Assembly (NCBI GenBank): GCA_037447655.1
Contig: JBBHKE010000124.1
Coordinates: 1 to 40,426 of the forward strand
Source of the DNA: Zygnema cylindricum
Taxonomy: Eukaryota; Streptophyta; Zygnematophyceae; Zygnematales; Zygnemataceae
DNA length: 40,426 bases
Direction: 5' to 3'
The position numbers and the translations under genes are program-made. Of this stretch, positions 30,133 to 38,979 are shown piece after piece (position 1 is the first letter of the stretch; the number at the start of each line of letters is the position of its first letter). Under the pieces are notes generated by a model. That model saw nothing but the letters and a program-made list of their open reading frames with translations. It was not told the origin of the DNA and made no database searches.

Positions 30133-30601
30133 GTATGTGTCGATAAATATACTAAATTTTGTATTTCAATTTTTTCGATTCATGTTGTTTTCTACTTAAC
30201 ACTTTATTTTATATGGTGCATTATTTTTGAGTTTGTTATCCGATTTTCTTATTTTAGGGTTTATATTTTAATTTTTGACTTTATATTATATTTTCTTTAA
30301 TATGTTTTTTCGGGATTCAAAAAGTTATTAGAAGTTAACTCCAAAGTCTATTTAAAACATAGACGAAAATTATGTGCGATTTTTGTTTTTGCGAGAAAGT
30401 ATACATTCTTTTAAAATAAAGCTCCAATTATGTTTGTAACATTGTCATTTTTGTTGGTTTGTGTTGTTTTGTTTATTTTTTTTGTGATGCAATTTTTGTT
30501 TTTTGGGTGAAAGGGTATATTTTTTTTCAAAAAAAACTCTCACTATATTTGTAACATTATCATTTTTTGTCTCTTTGATGTTTTGTTTTTGTTTTTTGTA
30601 G
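30133..30601 (+). other. Crypton intron 1
   Basis: 469 bp, GTATGT to TTTGTAG, T-rich throughout. The phase agrees between both exons. No ORF of interest lies inside. Confidence 0.65.
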
Positions 30602-30755
30602 CAATCAATTTATCATGAACCATGCATTTCTCACTCGACGCGATGATTTGAGAAATGGTCAGTTAGCGGATGTTTTTTCATATGATCTTCCTTATCTTGG
30701 GCCGGACAAGGGTTATGTTTTGGCGATGGTTACAAAAAATGGGAAAACTAATGTG
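30602..30755 (+). pseudogene. Crypton recombinase exon: first catalytic Arg region
   Basis: This encodes NQFIMNHAFLTRRDDLRNGQ, LADVFSYDLPYLG and VLAMVTKNGKTNV with no stop. The RRDDLRNGQLADV block matches the tyrosine-recombinase box that holds the first catalytic Arg. GKTN followed by NGRAEFIG in the next exon is a hallmark of Ndc10-like/Crypton proteins. It ends at a GTAAGT donor in phase 0. Confidence 0.8.
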
Positions 30756-30874
30756 GTAAGTAATCTATAATATTGGAGCTTTAACGAAATGTGTATTTTG
30801 CAATGTTTTGTGCATATCCCAAAAACAAATTTTACTATTTTTTTCGGTTTTTTTACGGTATTTTTTAAATGCAG
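30756..30874 (+). other. Crypton intron 2
   Basis: 119 bp, GTAAGT to ATGCAG, T-rich near the acceptor. It joins GKTNV to NGRAEF in frame. Confidence 0.8.
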
Positions 30875-31207
30875 AATGGTCGTGCGGAATTTATCGGATG
30901 CATGCGTCACTTAGACTTTCTTATTTGTCCGGTAGGTGCTGTGGCCCAACAGTTTTTTTGGAGGTGGGAATTAGCTACAAATAAAAATGCAATTCCCAAT
31001 TTTTCAACAAAAGAATCCTGGTACGGTGAGCCTTTCACGGAAGGGAGAGTTTTAGCAAAGACCAAGAAGGAAAAGAAACACCGTTCATGCAACCTTTGCT
31101 ATAATACACAGATTCAGTATATAAAAATAACATTACAAACCAAAAATATTTCCTTGTCTCGTAAAACCCATGCTGGACGTGGTCAAGGAGCAACTATGCA
31201 ACATTTG
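30875..31207 (+). pseudogene. Crypton recombinase exon: Ndc10-like core with HxxR box
   Basis: 111 codons open, with NGRAEFIGCMRHLDFLICPV, AQQFFWRWELA, ESWYGEPF and THAGRGQGATMQ. The order GRxE, RH, LCPVGALA, FFxRW, W, then THAGRSQGA is the signature I know from Ndc10 domain II proteins and fungal Cryptons. THAGR supplies the catalytic His and second Arg of tyrosine recombinases. The enzyme would cut and rejoin DNA through a phosphotyrosine link. The 3' border is unclear: a GTTTTT donor at 31208 is weak, and no good acceptor AG precedes the next coding block. Confidence 0.8.
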
Positions 31208-31292
31208 GTTTTTATCATGCATTTATTTGAAATAATGGAGTTTTGTTATCTATGTTCTAATTTTCCAAATTTTGATTTTTTTTTTTGGTAAA

Positions 31293-31520
31293 TATTTCAA
31301 TGCTGATCGAGAAGTCATCAAAGTGATGGGACGTTGGACATCCGACCACTTCTCATACTCATATGTCACAGATTTGCCAACAGACATTCTTCTTCAAGCT
31401 TCTGACCACGAAAACAACACCAGAAAATATTTTCTACCTCTTTCCAAAGTGAACCCCCCTACTACTCTTTGTGTTATGTTTTGGCCGTGGGTCGAAACGA
31501 CATATGCGGAGCTGCCAACG
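31293..31520 (+). pseudogene. Crypton recombinase exon: GRW and nucleophile Tyr
   Basis: This codes for FNADREVIKVMGRWTSDHFS, then YVTDLPTDIL with the Tyr expected to be the nucleophile. It continues with YFLPLSKVNPPTTL and FWPWVETTYAELPT. GRW, Y(V/L)T.LP, LP....PP..L and (F/W)PW(V/I)E occur in this order in Ndc10-like Crypton proteins. The frame differs from the previous exon by one base, and about 85 bp lie between them, so either a decayed intron or a frameshift separates them. It ends at a GTATGT donor (31521) in phase 0. Confidence 0.78.
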
Positions 31521-31967
31521 GTATGTTTATAAAAACTCTCACCATTTATATCATTACTTTTTGTGTTAAGTAATCTGTGGTGTTTTATGTTCGTCGCATT
31601 TTTTTTTTATATTATTCTATTTTTTTTCTTGGATCACAAATTTTGATTTTTTTTTGTTGTTTTTTGTTTATTTTCATTTTTTTGCCCTTTCAATTATTTT
31701 TCTATTTTTTGAATTGTTTTCCTGTTTTTTTGTTGTTTTTTATATGTTTTTTGGGTAATTGTTTTTGCTTTAATTGTTTCCGTTTTTTTCTCTTTCCCAC
31801 TTAATCTCCTTTTGTTTTTTTTCTTTTTTTCTCTCTATGTCCCATTTTTTTTTTGTTTTATATTTGATATTTTTTTTTATATATATTTAATGTATTATTA
31901 TTTTGTTTTTGGTTTATATATAATGAAATATTCTTCTATTAAAACATACAAATGTTTTTTTGTGCAG
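31521..31967 (+). other. Crypton intron 3
   Basis: 447 bp, GTATGT to TGTGCAG, extremely T-rich on this strand. Both flanking exons are in phase 0. The ORFs seen here are phenylalanine-rich artefacts of the T content. Confidence 0.75.
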
Positions 31968-32438
31968 AAAAATGCTCGAGCTTCTAAATCTAAAAGAGAT
32001 TTAAGCGCACAAAATTTCCTTCACACCATGTTATGGCTCACAAGTTTGTTTTTACAAGACCATGTTTTTTTCCATGTTTTTTTCCAGGATTTATTTCCTG
32101 ATCTTCCTATCTTCAAGCACAAACTGTCCCAATCTCGCTTGTGGTTGTCGTTCAAAGACGAAGTCAAAAAAACTTGTCATGAAGCATCAGACATGTGGGC
32201 TTCAATTGCTGATGTCGAAGCAAATGTGCCGATTACAATCTCACAAGTGGGAAAATTAATTGATTCGCTATTCATGTGGAGTGAAACTTGTGGAAGAAAG
32301 TTTGATTATATGGGAGAGGAAATGTGTTATGTAAAAGAGACAGTTTCAAGTTTGAAAGAGAAAATGTGTAATATAGATGACAAGTTAACCCCTATTATGC
32401 AGGTGATGGACGGTCAAGGAGAGACGTTACATGAGTGA
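31968..32438 (+). pseudogene. Crypton recombinase C-terminal exon
   Basis: An open frame of 156 codons: KNARASKSKRDLSAQ, NFLHTMLWLTSLFLQDH, LFPDLPIFKHKLSQSRLWLS, then an amphipathic, coiled-coil-like region (MGEEMCYVKETVSSLKEKM) ending in ETLHE. NFL..L..L..LFLQD is found after the catalytic domain in Ndc10-like proteins. I do not see a GCR1-type DNA-binding domain, which many fungal Cryptons have. It may be lost or lie in the decayed 32439-32715 sequence, where short frames (e.g. LGGMFPLAKKV) persist. Confidence 0.7.
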
Positions 32439-32712
32439 CAACCTTCTCAAAATCAAAATAGACCATCTGAAAGTGAATCAGCCTGCGACTCAAAGTGATG
32501 TGGTGAAATTTGGTCACAAAACCCGTGTGAACTATACGCGAATGAAACGGGTCCATAACAATGTACATCTTTGCCTACAACAATAGTACACATTGGTTAC
32601 AACCACCATATGAGATGCCATGAGGAGGTTGCAAACCCTAGGAGGAATGTTTCCATTGGCAAAGAAAGTACAAAATTTGAAAAACCCAACTAACTTAAAA
32701 AACACTTTGAAG
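32439..32712. other. Downstream of the Crypton ORF, no clear gene
   Basis: 274 bp with only short open stretches. It may be the decayed end or 3' region of the Crypton. It runs directly into the 92-bp tandem array. Confidence 0.5.
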
Positions 32713-33328
32713 CTTTTCCTCCTACATTATGCGACAGAATATCTTCCCGGTAACCATGTACCTCCGGATCTAGCCTATTTCGTCTTTTCCTCCTACATTT
32801 TCGTCTTTTCCTCCTACATTATGCGACACAATATCTTCCCGGTAACCATGTACCTCCGGATCTAGCCTATTTCGTCTTTTCCTCCTACATTTTCGTCTTT
32901 TCCTCCTACATTATGCGACACAATATCTTCCTGGTAACCATGTACCTCCGGATCTAGCCTATTTTGTCTTTTCCTCCTACATTTTCGTCTTTTCCTCCTA
33001 CATTATGCGACACAATATCTTTCGGTAACCATGTACCTCCGGATCTAGCCTATTTCGTCTTTTCCTCCTACATTTTCGTCTTTTCCTCCTACATTATGCG
33101 ACAGAATATCTTCCCGGTAACCATGTACCTCCGGATCTAGCCTATTTCGTCTTTTCCTCCTACATTTTTGTCTTTTCCTCCTACATTATGCGACAGAATA
33201 TCTTCCCGGTAACCATGTACCTCCGGATCTAGCCTATTTCGTCTTTTCCTCCTACATTTTTGTCTTTTCCTCCTACATTATGCGACACAATATCTTCCCG
33301 GTAACCATGTACCTCCGGATCTAGCCTG
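32713..33328 (+). repeat. 92-bp tandem repeat, about 6.7 copies
   Basis: The word ATGCGACA recurs with GCGAC at 32731, 32823, 32915, 33007, 33098, 33190 and 33282. Steps are 92, 92, 92, 91, 92 and 92 bp. Each unit holds GGTAACCATGTACCTCCGG, GATCTAGCC, and two copies of CTTTTCCTCCTACATT as an inner repeat. Units differ at only a few bases (CAG/CAC, one 2-base loss), so the array was homogenised recently. It ends abruptly at GATCTAGCCT next to GCGGCCGC. Confidence 0.95.
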
Positions 33329-33844
33329 CGGCCGCAGTCAACAGCACGCACATTGGCGAAACCACAGGTGTGATCCCCCTATGTCATCACTAGCTCCCCT
33401 GCTTTACCCGTGAATCACTTGATTCTCCACCCCCCCAAATAGTTAGTTCCAAAAATCATACGCACAACGTGCACACAAAAACACATACACAATCACTCGA
33501 AAAAACAAAACAAAAAAAAAAAAAAAAAAAAAAAAAAAAACAAAAAATATTTATATAAAAAAAAAAAAAAAAAACATTTCTTTACCCTCTCCCCCCCCCC
33601 ACCCCCTCACCTATACCACTTACACACCCAAAACCGATTCTTAAACCCTCTCTTTCCCACACCCCCCCCCCCCCCCCCCCCCCCCCCCCCACTCCCCCGC
33701 CCCTTTCTTTTCCGGCATCAAACTTTATGTTACATTCTGGTTCCTACCAATTTCCCCATCCATCCCACATGGTTCATTTTCCTCTCCCACGCTTTCTCTT
33801 CCTCTCACCCTCCCAATTCCCATGTCGTCTTTGACTTATCAACC
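33329..33844. other. Spacer with homopolymer tracts before the non-LTR element
   Basis: This begins with GCGGCCGC and contains a long A-run region (about 33507-33575) and two C-runs (about 33590-33602 and 33662-33692). No ORF. It may include the 5' UTR of the non-LTR retrotransposon. Homopolymer lengths here should not be trusted. Confidence 0.55.
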
Positions 33845-34462
33845 ATGTCCGGAAGCCCTTCTTATTCCCTTCTCCCTCCCCCACCTCCACCCAAACCTCG
33901 TAAACCTTCGAGGCGTTTGGAATGTCCTGGGTGTCACAACCTTTTTGCCGCTGGGGCCGGCATTTCCCTTCATACACGGAGTTGTCGACACTGTATAACC
34001 CTGGGTGGTCCTTTGTCTATCACCTCTCCTCAATCATTGTCGACCACACTCCCGTCCGGCCCCACAGATGAGGATTGGAATTTCGTACGTGAGTTAGATG
34101 TTTTGGGAGCTTATGACTTGGGAGCCCCCCGCCCGCGATTGTACACCCGTATTCCTATGGCCGTCAGGACAATAGTACAAGATGCCCTCCACCTCCCCTT
34201 GTCCCACATTTCTTCAAACCCGGCGGACAATGCTCCTTGGCACCGTCTTCTTATGTTCTCTCTCTGGGTGCTAGTCCTTCCAGGTCGTGGAGGGGGCAGT
34301 GGGGCTAGAGAAACTATGGCGCGTTGTCGCCGATTCCTTCGTGGTGACCGGAAGTCCCTCCACGCCGAGCATGAGGATCGGGTATCGAGCACCTCTTTAT
34401 ACCACGTCGGCCACCTAAGCCATCGGATGTCCCGGCCTCTTATCGTCGAGCAATTCACTTAG
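33845..34462 (+). pseudogene. Non-LTR retrotransposon: N-terminal zinc-finger region
   Basis: This opens MSGSPSYSLLPPPPPPKPRK and then has LECPGCHNLFAAGAGISLHT followed by RSC, a C2HC-type finger (C-x2-C, H-x3-C) at about residues 26-47. Such a finger should bind nucleic acid. After about residue 170 the frame is shifted: the family-typical YRRAIHLGRVGELSRAVRAL block just before RT is in another frame (about 34380-34500). The ATG chosen is the first in frame. Confidence 0.75.
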
Positions 34463-35154
34463 GCCGAGTTGGTGAGCTTTCTCGAGCGGTTCGGGCCCTA
34501 CAGCCATTCACCCCTGCCCCCGGATCTTCTTCCACTATTGAGGTCCTTCGAGCTCTCCACCCCCCTACCCCTTCCCCTTTACCCCTTTCCATCCACACCT
34601 TTGAGCCTTCTGAGAGTTTTACTTTGGATCGGGAGGTTTTCATTAAGACTCTTAGCTCTTCTCCTCACCTTTCAGCAGGGGGCCCCTCGGGCACAGTATA
34701 CGAGTTGTTTCGCGATGTTTTGTCCCCTGAATCGGGTGCCCGGGGGTTCGATGTGTTTTTTCGAGTATGTTCCCTTATAGCTAGTGGGGTTGTTCCCCCT
34801 CGGATTTGTGATCTTCTCACGGCGTCCCGCCTTGTGGCAATCGCCAAACCTAATGGTGGGATCCGCCTTATTGCCGTGGGAGAGGTTTTATATAGATTGG
34901 TGGCTCGTGCAATATGTCTTCAGCTCCAACCAACATTTCATGATTATTTCTCTCCTCGTCAATTTGGAGTGGCCACGAGAGGAGGTTGTGAGATCGTGGT
35001 CCACAAGATTCGAGCTATGTTGGATGTACATCCAAATTGGTTGGTTCTTCAGGTCGACGTTTCCAATGCCTTCAATACGGTAGATCGGAAAGTCATTTTT
35101 TCAGAGCTTATGGCGGCTCCATCTCCGACTTTGTTAGGACTTTTTATTCTTTGA
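34463..35154 (+). pseudogene. Non-LTR retrotransposon: reverse transcriptase N-terminal half
   Basis: The frame at 34624-35154 (with upstream codons to about 34400) has SAGGPSGTVYELFRDVL, RICDLLTASRLVAIAKPNGG, IRLIAVGEVLYRLVARAI, FSPRQFGVATRGGCE and LQVDVSNAFNTVDR. These are RT motifs 1-4: K-P-x-G-G-x-R-P-like, QFG and the first catalytic Asp in VDVSNAFN. In non-LTR elements the RT copies RNA at a nicked target. A frameshift at about 35115, just after FSELMAA, ends this half. Confidence 0.88.
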
Positions 35155-35775
35155 CCAGCAACCTTTCCTTCTCGGTCGACGGTGACCTCATTCCTCTCTC
35201 CTCTGCGACGGCACTCGCCAAGGCGACCCTTTGGGCGGACCTTTGTTCGCCCTCGCCCATTACCGTGCCCTCTGTGCTTCCGCAACCGCTTTCCCTTCTT
35301 GCCTTTTCCCTTCGGTTGCAGATGATACGCACATTATTGAAACTAACGAACAAGTCGTTTTGGCGTATAATTTTTCAAGGAATGTTTGGCCAAACTCAAT
35401 CTTTCATTCCAACCTTCGAAGTGTGTTATTTGGTCCCCTAAGGATATTCCACTTTCGTTAACTCCCCCTCGTGGTTTTCAAACTCCTCTCTCCGATGGCA
35501 TTCGTGTGTTAGGTTGCCCCCTTGGTTTGGATACTTTCGTGACCCAATTTCTTGATGATGCTTTACAAACACACCTGGCCAACATTGACGACCTTCCTCA
35601 CCTTCCTCATCCCCAAGTGGCTTTTACTATGTTAACCAGGTGTTTCCCCCACCGCCATTTTTACCTTACTCGAACTTCCCCTCCATCCTCGACGTTTGTC
35701 TCTTCTCTCTCAGCCTTTGATGATCGCCTCATGGATGTCCTCCACACTCTGCTAGGTCGCGTGGCATTCGATTGA
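35115..35775 (+). pseudogene. Non-LTR retrotransposon: RT C-terminal half (frameshifted)
   Basis: It continues in shifting frames. ISDFVRTFYSLTSNLSFSVD is in one frame; GGPLFALAHYRAL (motif after the palm) and SVADDTHI, carrying the Asp-Asp pair with Val at the usual Tyr/Phe position, are in another. KLNLSFQPSKCVIWSP and GIRVLGCPLG (thumb) are in the third. A 21-22 bp tandem duplication around GGTCGCG.GGCATTCGAT (35755-35797) carries a stop. Three frames are needed, so the copy is dead. Confidence 0.85.
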
Positions 35776-36232
35776 GGTCGCGGGGCATTCGATCGTGAGT
35801 CCGGGCCTTCAGCCCGCATTAAGGCATCCCTCCCTGTCTCTACGGGGGGGTTGGGTCTATTATCGACTGGCCGTGTTGCTCCCGCTGCATATTTAGGAAG
35901 TTGGTGCCTTATTTCCTCCACTCTTGATTCTCGCTTCTACCCCGTTATCGCCACCGTGGTCCCCCGCGTTTCAGATGGTGTGTTCGCCTTCCAACGGTTT
36001 CTATTGGACGCGTCACGTTCTCTTCCTCCTCATGCCCTAGTAGATGTGCTGATCTCTTCCACCCTTGTTACGAAATCCATTGAACTTGTCCAGGAATCGA
36101 TTTACGATCACGTTGTCGCCATTAAATCCGAGCTTTTCGAGGCGTTTCCCTATGATTCTTCGCGTGCCATTCTTCTCTCTTGTGGTGGCCCTGGTTCTAG
36201 GTCTTTGCTATTCGCTACACCTATTTTGTTCA
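35776..36232 (+). pseudogene. Non-LTR retrotransposon: region between RT and endonuclease
   Basis: The frame is open again, same frame as 35386-35775: ESGPSARIKASLPVSTGGLG, AAYLGSW, VSDGVFAFQRFLLD and SIELVQESIYDHVVAIKSEL. This spacer type (GGLG, YLGSW) follows RT in plant relatives of this family. A frameshift at about 36230 precedes the endonuclease part. Confidence 0.75.
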
Positions 36233-36700
36233 CTCTCCGATTCTCACCAGCTCAGTGGTCGTGTCTTAGGGCGTGATGGTGTCCATTTGCTTCGTTGCTC
36301 CCATGGGGGAGAATTATTTCAGGCGCACGACACTTTTTTTGACGCCGTTGTGACTATTGCTTCAAAGGGGGGCTTTTCTATGCGTCGCGAGGTTTATCAT
36401 GTTATTCTTTCGCGCCGAATCGAGGTTGTTTTGCTCGATGGTGCGCGTCGCATCTTCTGTGATATTGTTTTGGCAAAGTGTACTTCGGCTACAGTTGTTC
36501 GTCAGGCGGCTCGACATGTTGGGGTGGCAGCTCGTGATTCCGCTAAGGCGAAGGAGCGTGATTATACCCACCGGGACCCTATGGATGACTTTATTCCGAT
36601 GGCGGTCGTGATCTTTGGTTGTTTGGGTGTTGCGTTGGACCAGTTTCTCCTTATCTGTGCTCGACGTGCTTTCGAGCGACGAGGACTTGGGAGCCCTCCT
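36233..36700 (+). pseudogene. Non-LTR retrotransposon: restriction-like endonuclease region
   Basis: LGRDGVHLLRCSHGGELFQA gives the H-x3-C half of a Zn-binding CCHC (the first Cys pair would lie in the frameshifted stretch). HDTFFDAVVTIASKGGF, VVLLDGARRIFCDIVL (an R...D-I pattern) and AAR-DSAKAKERDY follow. This order resembles the PD-(D/E)XK-type endonuclease at the C-terminus of R2-group and similar non-LTR elements, which nick a specific target. The clade is uncertain. The ORF runs on to 36994 through a tandem duplication. Confidence 0.65.
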
Positions 36701-36840
36701 CCTTTGGTACTTGCTTCTTTTTATTGTCAACGTTTATCTGTGGCTTTTGTGCTTGACGTGCTTTCGAGCGACGAGGACCTGGGAGCCCTCCTCCTTTGGT
36801 GCTTGCTTCTTTTTACTGTCAACGTTTATCTCTGGCTTTA
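36657..36840 (+). repeat. Two-copy 92-bp tandem duplication in the non-LTR element
   Basis: GACGTGCTTTCGAGCGACGA occurs at 36663 and 36755. The units continue through GGGAGCCCTCCTCCTTTGG to GTCAACGTTTATCT. It lies at the end of the endonuclease frame or the start of the 3' UTR. Confidence 0.9.
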
Positions 36841-36994
36841 CAGCCGGTGTAGGATTACATACTCCTTCGATCGGCTATGGTGGTTATGGATTGTCGACGT
36901 GTTCCGGAACTCCCTCAACGTGCTCCCCCGGGCTTGGGGGACTTACGAGGTTGCTTTTAGTAGATATTTAATCGAGTTGGGGTTGGGCTTGTAG

Positions 36995-37262
36995 CTTTGG
37001 TTTTGTCTGTTGCCGTGCTTCTCATTTTGGGTTTGGGTGCTTTTATTTTACTTGCCATTTTTATGTGTTCACGTTGCTTTCTTTGTTTTTTATTGCCCTG
37101 CTTGTAGTTTTTCAGTTTTGGCCTTACCATCTCTTTTGTACCCTTGGACTCAGATGGTTTACCATCGTGCTTTTCAATTTATCGTGCTTTTTTTTATGTA
37201 GTCAGCTGGTTTGCCATCGTGCTTTCTTAATAAGAAAAAAAAAAGTAAACGGGCAGACTTTC
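36995..37262 (+). other. Non-LTR retrotransposon 3' UTR and tail
   Basis: Non-coding T-rich sequence ending with a GACTCAGATGGTTTACCATCG block, an A-run at 37229-37242 and an AATAAAG end (about 37262). The block GGACTCAGATGGTTTACC is repeated in reverse at about 37563, which marks it as the family 3' end. Confidence 0.65.
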
Positions 37263-37463
37263 TTAATAAAGCTATTTGCTACTAAAGTTAGTCACTTAAT
37301 TCAAGTGAGTAATGACCCAAAATCGGAAAGAATTGTTAATAGTGAGGCACGTTAATTTAGTTAAGTGGCCCATAATGAGCCACTTTGCAGTTTGGTATAG
37401 TCAACTATAATGTAAGTTTATGTGGGTATTTTACTAAAATTTGATGTGTATGTAAACAAGATA
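37263..37463. other. Spacer between two non-LTR 3' ends
   Basis: About 200 bp, AT-rich, no ORF or repeat recognised. Confidence 0.5.
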
Positions 37464-37675
37464 CTACCGGCGACATGGCACCGATGGAGCCCTTAACCAC
37501 ATCTGGCCCAGGGTATCTAAAAGAAAAAAAAAATGGCTGACTTTATTACAAAAGCGCGACGGTAAACCATCTGAGTCCATGGGAACAAAAGGAAGTGGCA
37601 TAGCAAAAACGGAAAAACTACATGTCGGGGGAAGAGACAAAAAGGATAGATGCAACTTTTGATGTGAGGTCAACG
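37464..37675 (-). mobile_element. Reverse-oriented 3' end of a related non-LTR element
   Basis: Its reverse complement aligns with 37100-37262: TGTAGTTTTTCxGTTTT, GGACTCAGATGGTTTACCxTCG and a CTTTTxTAATAAAG tail. It has no RT sequence, so it is a 5'-truncated copy, the usual form of dead non-LTR insertions. It lies tail-to-tail with the larger copy, about 200 bp away. Confidence 0.75.
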
Positions 37676-37689
37676 CCCCTCGTGCACTG

Positions 37690-38412
37690 CTACACCTCTA
37701 ATCGTTACCACACCGTGAATCGCTATTAGCGTTAATAACACTAATTCGGTGCCCCCAAATTTTGACCCTCAAACCTAAATTAGAAATAATAACTCTATTT
37801 TTTTTTACGTTAACATAGGTACTTTCTTAGTAGCGTTAATAACTCTAATTTAGATAGTTTTAAATAGTGTAGTGTACCAAATGTGTCAGTCCGTATTATT
37901 TGGTACAATCGTACAGAAAGAAGGCGTCGACACGCGAAAGTGAGTGCGTCGACACGAAAAAGCGCACTCATATTTGATTCCCCGTGATAAAGACGGGGGG
38001 AAATTACTCTAACCTGTTCTCACATGTCCGGTGTGAGTACAGGCTATACCTGCTACACTATGGGAAAAGTGTACCCAAATTAGCGTTAGTGAGTAAATTA
38101 GAGTAAAAAAAAAATTAGCGAAGGGCCTTGAACCCAAATTAGAATTAATAACACTAATTGTATTTTTACGCTAATTATTTCTTGACGCAAATAGCGATTC
38201 ACGGTGTAGTGTTAAAGTTTTTTTCGCCACTTAAAACATCTTTTCTTAGTATGCTCACTCATTTGATTGTCAATCCGATGGTTGCTATTGGAAGGCAAGA
38301 TTCTCACGCTCCTATTGGCGGTCTCCAATTGACAATCCGAAAGGTGTGCACAAATAAAAGATATTTCAAGTGTCGAAAAAAACTTCAACACTAATAATGA
38401 TTAGCGGTGTAG
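37690..38412. mobile_element. Outer MITE-like element with long terminal inverted repeats
   Basis: The left end CTACACCTCTAATCGTTA (37690) and the inverted right end CTACACCGCTAATCATTA (from 38412) align gaplessly for about 42 bp once the inner MITE is removed. CACCGTGAATCGCTATT is shared in both. Further inverted similarity (AATAACACTAATT, AACC(C/T)AAATTAG) extends inward. It has no coding capacity, so it would be moved by a transposase from elsewhere. I could not define the target duplication, so the superfamily is open. Confidence 0.8.
38211..38392. mobile_element. Inner MITE with TA target duplication
   Basis: 182 bp. The left arm GTGTTAAAGTTTTTTTCG (38211) pairs with the right arm CGAAAAAAACTTCAACAC ending at 38392. 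The match continues to about 36 bp, and a second inner palindrome around GATTGTCAAT/ATTGACAATC lets the whole element fold back. TA flanks both sides (38209-38210 and 38393-38394). Removing it with one TA makes the outer terminal repeat continuous. TA duplication points to a Tc1/mariner-type transposase. Confidence 0.82.
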
Positions 38413-38552
38413 TTTTGAGTCGTTGGTGGAGTATGCCAACAGGTCGTCCATAGTATACCGTCGCCCCCATAGACTTGGCAACTCGGACTTGGGTAGCGAG
38501 GATGTCCTCGCAAAAGAGTAAAATGACAAAGTACAAGTACTCATTACAATAA

Positions 38553-38927
38553 GTGGCGCTCAAAAGGACATATGTATCCACATTGTTCGCGTCTTTAATG
38601 TTGAGCATGAAGGATGCACTCCCCGTGGAGTGCTTGTCTGGTCAAAATAAAACATTAAGGGCAAGAGAGGGGTTACATTACACATGTTTTTCATTTAGGG
38701 GCCTTAACGAGGGTGGTATAGTGACTTTGGGGCCAATGATATGCAAAAAAGGCATTATCGTACAAGAAGCAATTGCTGCCGAGTATCCACACGGAGGCGT
38801 GATCCTCTACGGCTTGAACTTCCATTTTCATACGACAAAAGATTTTACACTAACACCTTATAATTCATTTATAAAAGACAAAGGACAAAATTTCGCCCTG
38901 AATGTTTACGTCCCGACATCGAAATAA
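38553..38927 (+). CDS. Unrecognised ORF, 124 codons
   Basis: An ORF starting MALKRTYVSTLF, with GLNEGGIVTLGPMICKKG, IIVQEAIAAEYPHGG, VILYGLNFHFHTTKD and FTLTPYNSFIKDKGQNF. The amino-acid composition looks like a real globular protein (beta-rich, mixed), but I recognise no family. It lies just after a MITE and before another orphan ORF in the same direction, which starts 53 bp downstream. It may be one exon or a decayed fragment of a larger gene. The start is only the first ATG. Confidence 0.35.
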   Translation: MALKRTYVSTLFASLMLSMKDALPVECLSGQNKTLRAREGLHYTCFSFRGLNEGGIVTLGPMICKKGIIVQEAIAAEYPHGGVILYGLNFHFHTTKDFTLTPYNSFIKDKGQNFALNVYVPTSK

Positions 38928-38979
38928 ATACCAATTTGTTCACAATCAAATACCGCCCTAGCAGATCCGCAAAAGCTCA

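Noticed and set aside
31577-31950. Phe-rich ORFs suggesting membrane proteins
   Set aside because: They are translations of a T-rich intron (31521-31967) between two in-phase Crypton exons.
32713-33328. CRISPR array
   Set aside because: The repeats are contiguous 92-bp units without unique spacers, and the context is eukaryotic.
33329-33336. NotI site (GCGGCCGC) as a cloning or adaptor joint
   Set aside because: A single 8-bp match with no vector sequence around it. It could be chance, although it does mark the sharp end of the 92-bp array.
33507-33692. Long A and C runs as a biological signal
   Set aside because: Homopolymers of this length are prone to sequencing and assembly error. I do not interpret them.
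33774-34033. Minus-strand Arg/Gly-rich ORFs
   Set aside because: They are shadows of the C-rich start of the non-LTR element. The plus frame has the zinc finger and joins RT.
36663-36840. Relationship between the 92-bp duplication in the non-LTR element and the 92-bp array at 32713
   Set aside because: The unit length is the same but the sequences share nothing I can see. I treat it as coincidence.
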